In this document: positions 60,850-64,000 of the stretch, in pieces
Numbering within the stretch: position 1 is the first letter of the stretch
Layout of the letters: every line of letters begins with the position of its first letter
Assembly (NCBI RefSeq): GCF_012849375.1
Contig: NZ_CP051684.1
Location: 3,472,001 to 3,536,000, forward strand
Direction of reading: 5' to 3'
DNA from: Duganella dendranthematis
GTDB lineage: Bacteria > Pseudomonadota > Gammaproteobacteria > Burkholderiales > Burkholderiaceae_D
Length of the DNA stretch: 64,000 bases
Made by a program: the position numbers and the translations under genes
The notes under the pieces: generated by a model
Databases searched by the model: none
The model's input: only the letters and a program-made list of their open reading frames with translations
What the model was told of the DNA's origin: nothing

Positions 60850-62427
60850 ATGCAAGTAGTTGGCGAAATGATTATCGGCCGCACCGCGGTTCAAGGCAAA
60901 GAAGGCACCGTCAAGGCCATCGATCCATCGCGTAACGTGGAAATCGAACCAGCGTTTGGCCTGGCCGGCGCTGCCGACCTGCAACGCGCTGCCGAACTGG
61001 CTGACAAGGCGTTCGACATCTACCGCGCCACCGGCCTGGAAGAGCGCGCCAAGTTCCTGGAAACCATCGCTGACCGCATCCTGGATCTGGGTCCGACCCT
61101 GATCGAGCGCGCGATGCAGGAAACCGGCCTGCCGCAAGCCCGCCTGGAAGGCGAGCGCGGCCGTACCGTCGGCCAACTGCGCCTGTTCGCCAAAGTAGTG
61201 CGCGAAGGCCGCTTCCAATCCGCCACGCTGGACAGCGCACTGCCAGACCGCGCACCGGCCCCACGTCCAGACCTGCGCCTGCGCAAGATCGGCCTGGGCC
61301 CGGTTGCCGTCTTCGGCGCCTCGAACTTCCCGCTGGCGTTCTCGGTGGCTGGTGGCGATACCGCCTCGGCACTGGCAGCCGGCTGTCCGGTCATCGTCAA
61401 AGCCCACTCGGCTCACTTGGGTACTTCGGAACTGGTCGGCAAGGCGGTCGCCAAAGCCGCTGAAGAGTGCAATATGCCGGAAGGCGTGTTCTCGATGCTG
61501 ATCGGCTCGGGCCAGACCATCGGCCAGAACCTGGTGTCGCACCCAGCCATCAAGGCCGTGGGCTTCACCGGCTCGCGCGCCGGCGGTGTCGCGCTGATGC
61601 ACACTGCGGCTGCCCGCAAGGAACCGATCCCTGTGTACGCAGAGATGAGCTCGATCAATCCGGTGTTCCTGCTGCCAGGCGCGCTGGACAATCCTAAGCT
61701 GCCACAACAGTTCGCTGATTCGCTGACGCTGGGCGCCGGCCAGTTCTGCACCAACCCAGGCCTGCTGATCGCGCTGAAATCCGACAAGCTGCAAGCATTC
61801 GTTGACGCCGCTGCCGGCACCATCGGCGCCAAGCCGTCGCAGACCATGCTGACCCCAGGCATACACAAAGCCTACACCAGCGGCGTGAAAGGCCTGGCTG
61901 GCGTGGATGGCGTCAAGCAAGTGGCGATCGGCCAGACCGGCGACCTGCCATGCGGCGCGCAAGCGTTCCTGTACCAGGTCGAGGCCAAGCGCTTCCTGAC
62001 CGACACCGCGCTGGAAGGCGAAATCTTTGGCCCAACCTCGCTGCTGGTGGTGGCCGAGAACGAAGAAGAACTGCTGGCTGTGGCCGAGCACCTGGAAGGC
62101 CAGCTGACCGGCGCCGTTCACGCTACCGCCGACGACAAGGCGCTGGCCGCCAAGCTGCTGCCGGTGCTGGAGCGCAAAGTCGGCCGCATCCTGTTCAACG
62201 GCTTCGGCACCGGCGTGGAAGTGGCGTACGCCATGGTGCACGGCGGCCCGTTCCCGTCGACTTCGGACAGCCGTACGACCTCGGTTGGCGCCTCGGCCAT
62301 CGATCGCTTCCTGCGTCCTGTGTCGTACCAGGATGTGCCAGCCTACCTGCTGCCGGAATCGCTGCAGGACGCCAACCCGCAGAACATCCCGCGCGTGGTG
62401 AACGGCGATCTGGTCTGGAACGGCTAA
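60850..62427 (+). CDS. 2,5-dioxovalerate (alpha-ketoglutarate semialdehyde) dehydrogenase
   Basis: NADP-type aldehyde dehydrogenase family, 525 residues. Catalytic Cys is in [11 protein letters not shown] and Glu in [13 protein letters not shown]; the cofactor-binding stretch is [20 protein letters not shown] and GFTGSRAGG. Oxidises 2,5-dioxopentanoate from KdgD-type enzymes to 2-oxoglutarate, feeding the TCA cycle. The close pairing with kdgD and the family length support this assignment. AAGGAG precedes the ATG. Confidence 0.92.
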   Translation: MQVVGEMIIGRTAVQGKEGTVKAIDPSRNVEIEPAFGLAGAADLQRAAELADKAFDIYRATGLEERAKFLETIADRILDLGPTLIERAMQETGLPQARLEGERGRTVGQLRLFAKVVREGRFQSATLDSALPDRAPAPRPDLRLRKIGLGPVAVFGASNFPLAFSVAGGDTASALAAGCPVIVKAHSAHLGTSELVGKAVAKAAEECNMPEGVFSMLIGSGQTIGQNLVSHPAIKAVGFTGSRAGGVALMHTAAARKEPIPVYAEMSSINPVFLLPGALDNPKLPQQFADSLTLGAGQFCTNPGLLIALKSDKLQAFVDAAAGTIGAKPSQTMLTPGIHKAYTSGVKGLAGVDGVKQVAIGQTGDLPCGAQAFLYQVEAKRFLTDTALEGEIFGPTSLLVVAENEEELLAVAEHLEGQLTGAVHATADDKALAAKLLPVLERKVGRILFNGFGTGVEVAYAMVHGGPFPSTSDSRTTSVGASAIDRFLRPVSYQDVPAYLLPESLQDANPQNIPRVVNGDLVWNG

Positions 62428-62428
62428 G

Positions 62429-63307
62429 GTGGAGCGCGTAAGCGGCGTTTCCTGCACGGTGGGCGAAAGCCCGACGTGGAGCGCGGCGGAATCGGCGTGG
62501 TACTGGGTCGATATTCCCGCCAAGCGCGTGTGGCGCATGGATGCATCCAGCGGCGCCACCCGCTATTGGGACACCGCCGAAATGGCCGCCTGCGTGGCGA
62601 CCAAGGCCGGCGGCGGCCTGATTGCGGGCATGGAGACCGGCATCTTCAGCCTGGAGCTGGGCGAGGCGCAAGCCGCGTCCGCGTTCAAGCTGGCGACGCC
62701 CGCTTCGGGCCTGGGTGAAGGCATGCGTTTCAATGACGGTCGTTGCGACCGTCAGGGCCGTTTCTGGGCCGGCACCATGTTCATGGACATGGGCGCCGCC
62801 AAGGCGGTCGGGCAGCTGTATCGCTACGATGCGGGGCGCGGTATTTCGGCGCCGTTCGTATCCGAGCTGCTGACGCAGAACGGCACGGCGTTTTCGCCGG
62901 ATGGCCGCATCATGTACCTGTCGGATTCGCATCCGCAACGGCGCATGGTGTGGGCCTTCGATTACGACATCGCCGTTGGCGTGCCAAGCAATCGCCGCGT
63001 GTTCGCCGATATGACGACCTATGCGGGCCGTCCGGACGGCGCGGCGGTCGATGCCGATGGCTGCTACTGGATCTGCGGTAACGACGGCGGCTGCGTGCTG
63101 CGCTTCACGCCGGACGGCAAGCTGGATCGCCGCATCGACGTGCCGATGCTCAAGCCATCCATGTGCGCCTTCGGCGGCAAGGATCTGGACACGCTGCTGG
63201 TCACCTCCATCGTCTCCGGCAAGCCCGAAGATGCGGAGTGGGGCGGGGCGGTGGCGCTGCTGCGTCCAGGTGTGAAAGGCGTTGCCGAAACGCCGTTTGG
63301 AGCATGA
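62429..63307 (+). CDS. SMP-30/gluconolactonase/LRE family lactonase
   Basis: Six-bladed beta-propeller lactonase of 292 residues. Metal ligands fit the family: Glu in VGESPTWSAAES, Asn in LTQNGTAFSPDGR, Asp in DGAAVDADGCYW; RFNDGRCDRQGRFWAGTM is diagnostic. Hydrolyses sugar lactones such as L-arabino- or galactono-lactone in oxidative sugar pathways. GTG start at 62429, 1 base after the dehydrogenase stop. The stop overlaps the GH43 start (ATGA). Confidence 0.88.
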   Translation: MERVSGVSCTVGESPTWSAAESAWYWVDIPAKRVWRMDASSGATRYWDTAEMAACVATKAGGGLIAGMETGIFSLELGEAQAASAFKLATPASGLGEGMRFNDGRCDRQGRFWAGTMFMDMGAAKAVGQLYRYDAGRGISAPFVSELLTQNGTAFSPDGRIMYLSDSHPQRRMVWAFDYDIAVGVPSNRRVFADMTTYAGRPDGAAVDADGCYWICGNDGGCVLRFTPDGKLDRRIDVPMLKPSMCAFGGKDLDTLLVTSIVSGKPEDAEWGGAVALLRPGVKGVAETPFGA

Positions 63308-64000
63308 TGATGGGGCGGATACTTTTGCGGTGTCTGCCCTTTTTCTTTGCGGCCCTGCTGGCCGCATGCGCGACCGGGCCGCGCGAAAATGTGTACACGA
63401 ATCCCATTATCCACGCCGACTATTCGGACCCGGATGCGATCCGTGTCGGCGAGACGTATTACCTGGTTTCTTCCAGCTTCAATAACGCGCCGGGACTGCC
63501 GCTGTTGCAGTCGCCGGACATGGTCAACTGGACCCTTGTCGGCCACGCCCTGCCGCAGCTGGTGCCGCAGGAGGTTTTCGCCAAGCCGCAGCATGGCAAG
63601 GGCGTGTGGGCGCCGAGCCTGCGCTACCACGACGGCAAGTTCTGGATTTTCTATCCCGATCCCGATTTCGGCATCTACGTGATCACGGCGACGTCGTTCG
63701 CCGGTCCGTGGACCGCGCCGCATCTGCTGGCGGCCGGCAAAGGGCTGATCGATCCGACGCCGCTGTGGGACGATGACGGCCAGGCCTATCTGCTGCACGC
63801 GTGGGCGCGCAGTCGCGCCGGTTTCGCCAACGTGCTGACCTTGCGCCGCATGGCGCCGGACGCCAGCCGCCTGCTCGACGACAAGGGCACGGTGATCATC
63901 AACGGCGACAAGCTGCCGAAGTACACCACGCTGGAAGGGCCTAAGTTCTACAAGCGTGACGGCTACTACTACGTGTTTGCGCCGGCCGGCGGTGTGGAAA
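63304..64000 (+). CDS. Glycoside hydrolase family 43 lipoprotein (3' end outside window)
   Basis: N-terminal part of a GH43-type enzyme (beta-xylosidase or alpha-L-arabinofuranosidase). It opens with three in-frame ATGs (63304, 63307, 63310), then a lipoprotein signal ending ALLAACATG. The catalytic blade begins NPIIHADYSDPDAIRVGETY, with the general-base Asp in DPD. VWAPSLRYHDGKFWIFYPDP and LIDPTPLWDDDGQAYL follow, the latter with the family's second conserved Asp. Overlap with the lactonase stop shows it belongs to the same operon. It would release pentoses for the oxidative pathway next to it (inference). Confidence 0.85.
   Translation, partial: MMMGRILLRCLPFFFAALLAACATGPRENVYTNPIIHADYSDPDAIRVGETYYLVSSSFNNAPGLPLLQSPDMVNWTLVGHALPQLVPQEVFAKPQHGKGVWAPSLRYHDGKFWIFYPDPDFGIYVITATSFAGPWTAPHLLAAGKGLIDPTPLWDDDGQAYLLHAWARSRAGFANVLTLRRMAPDASRLLDDKGTVIINGDKLPKYTTLEGPKFYKRDGYYYVFAPAGGVE

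Noticed and set aside
60778..62559. Open frame of about 590 codons antisense to the aldehyde dehydrogenase
   Set aside because: Shadow of a gene with intact catalytic motifs. It even crosses a terminator hairpin.
1..64000. tRNA, rRNA, CRISPR array or insertion sequence
   Set aside because: Reading the intergenic stretches on both strands showed no cloverleaf-like segment, no regularly spaced repeats and no transposase. Very short or divergent RNA genes could be missed without a covariance search.

Overview
The window is a 64 kb stretch of GC-rich chromosome whose gene content and protein sequences point to a betaproteobacterium, most likely family Oxalobacteraceae (Massilia, Duganella, Janthinobacterium or a relative). 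This is inferred from family resemblance and gene order: a cox cluster with CtaG, DUF2970 and a twin-transmembrane protein, the order pilU-pilT/yggS/proC, rfaE2 as a separate gene, and PduO-type adenosyltransferase. No tRNA, rRNA, CRISPR array, integrase or complete mobile element is visible. Most of the window is chromosomal housekeeping sequence. The accessory patches are small.

Layout. 1-6.2 kb: 3' end of polA, a Tat-type dienelactone hydrolase, a ZIP metal transporter that lacks a normal start codon, and an M13 peptidase. 6.2-6.9 kb: an untidy patch with two perfect inverted repeats, two small ORFs and a ParE-like toxin remnant. 6.9-9.8 kb (minus strand): Rieske oxygenase, EamA exporter, sulfurtransferase. 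10.1-13.1 kb: xseB-ispA-dxs (isoprenoid supply). 13.1-16.8 kb: SGNH hydrolase/LysR pair, M48 protease behind a perfect palindrome, cobalamin adenosyltransferase. 16.9-20.6 kb: glcDEF glycolate oxidase. 20.6-31.2 kb: GGDEF-EAL protein, glutathione peroxidase, pilU and pilT, yggS-proC, DUF883, ubiA, oxyR and a third PilT-family ATPase. 31.2-38.6 kb: rfaE2, two AraC regulators flanking phage tail-collar proteins (one a tandem fusion), an EamA transporter, trmL, a frameshifted comF and a BioC-like methyltransferase.

38.6-48.5 kb is the aa3-type cytochrome c oxidase region: coxB-coxA-small assembly protein-ctaG-DUF2970-coxC, then surf1, a Sco-like protein, ctaA, ctaB and SCO. These genes together build the oxidase, make heme A and load copper. 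An AT-richer two-gene module of unknown function on the opposite strand interrupts this block between ctaB and SCO.

48.5-58.9 kb: AI-2E family permease, CorC-type protein, NhaR-like regulator divergent from a DUF475-TerD-AIM24-TerD metal/stress cluster, a porin, a DHA2 efflux pump and an HDOD protein. 58.9-64 kb: a FadR-type regulator followed by a sugar-acid/pentose oxidation cluster (KdgD-like dehydratase, 2,5-dioxovalerate dehydrogenase, SMP-30 lactonase and a GH43 lipoprotein cut by the window end). A matching operator half-site occurs in front of both the regulator and the first enzyme.

Signals outside the genes include three copies of a paired GGGTCNGACCC palindrome at gene 3' ends, several intrinsic terminators, and operator-like perfect palindromes upstream of the M48 peptidase, the nhaR-like gene and the kdgD cluster.
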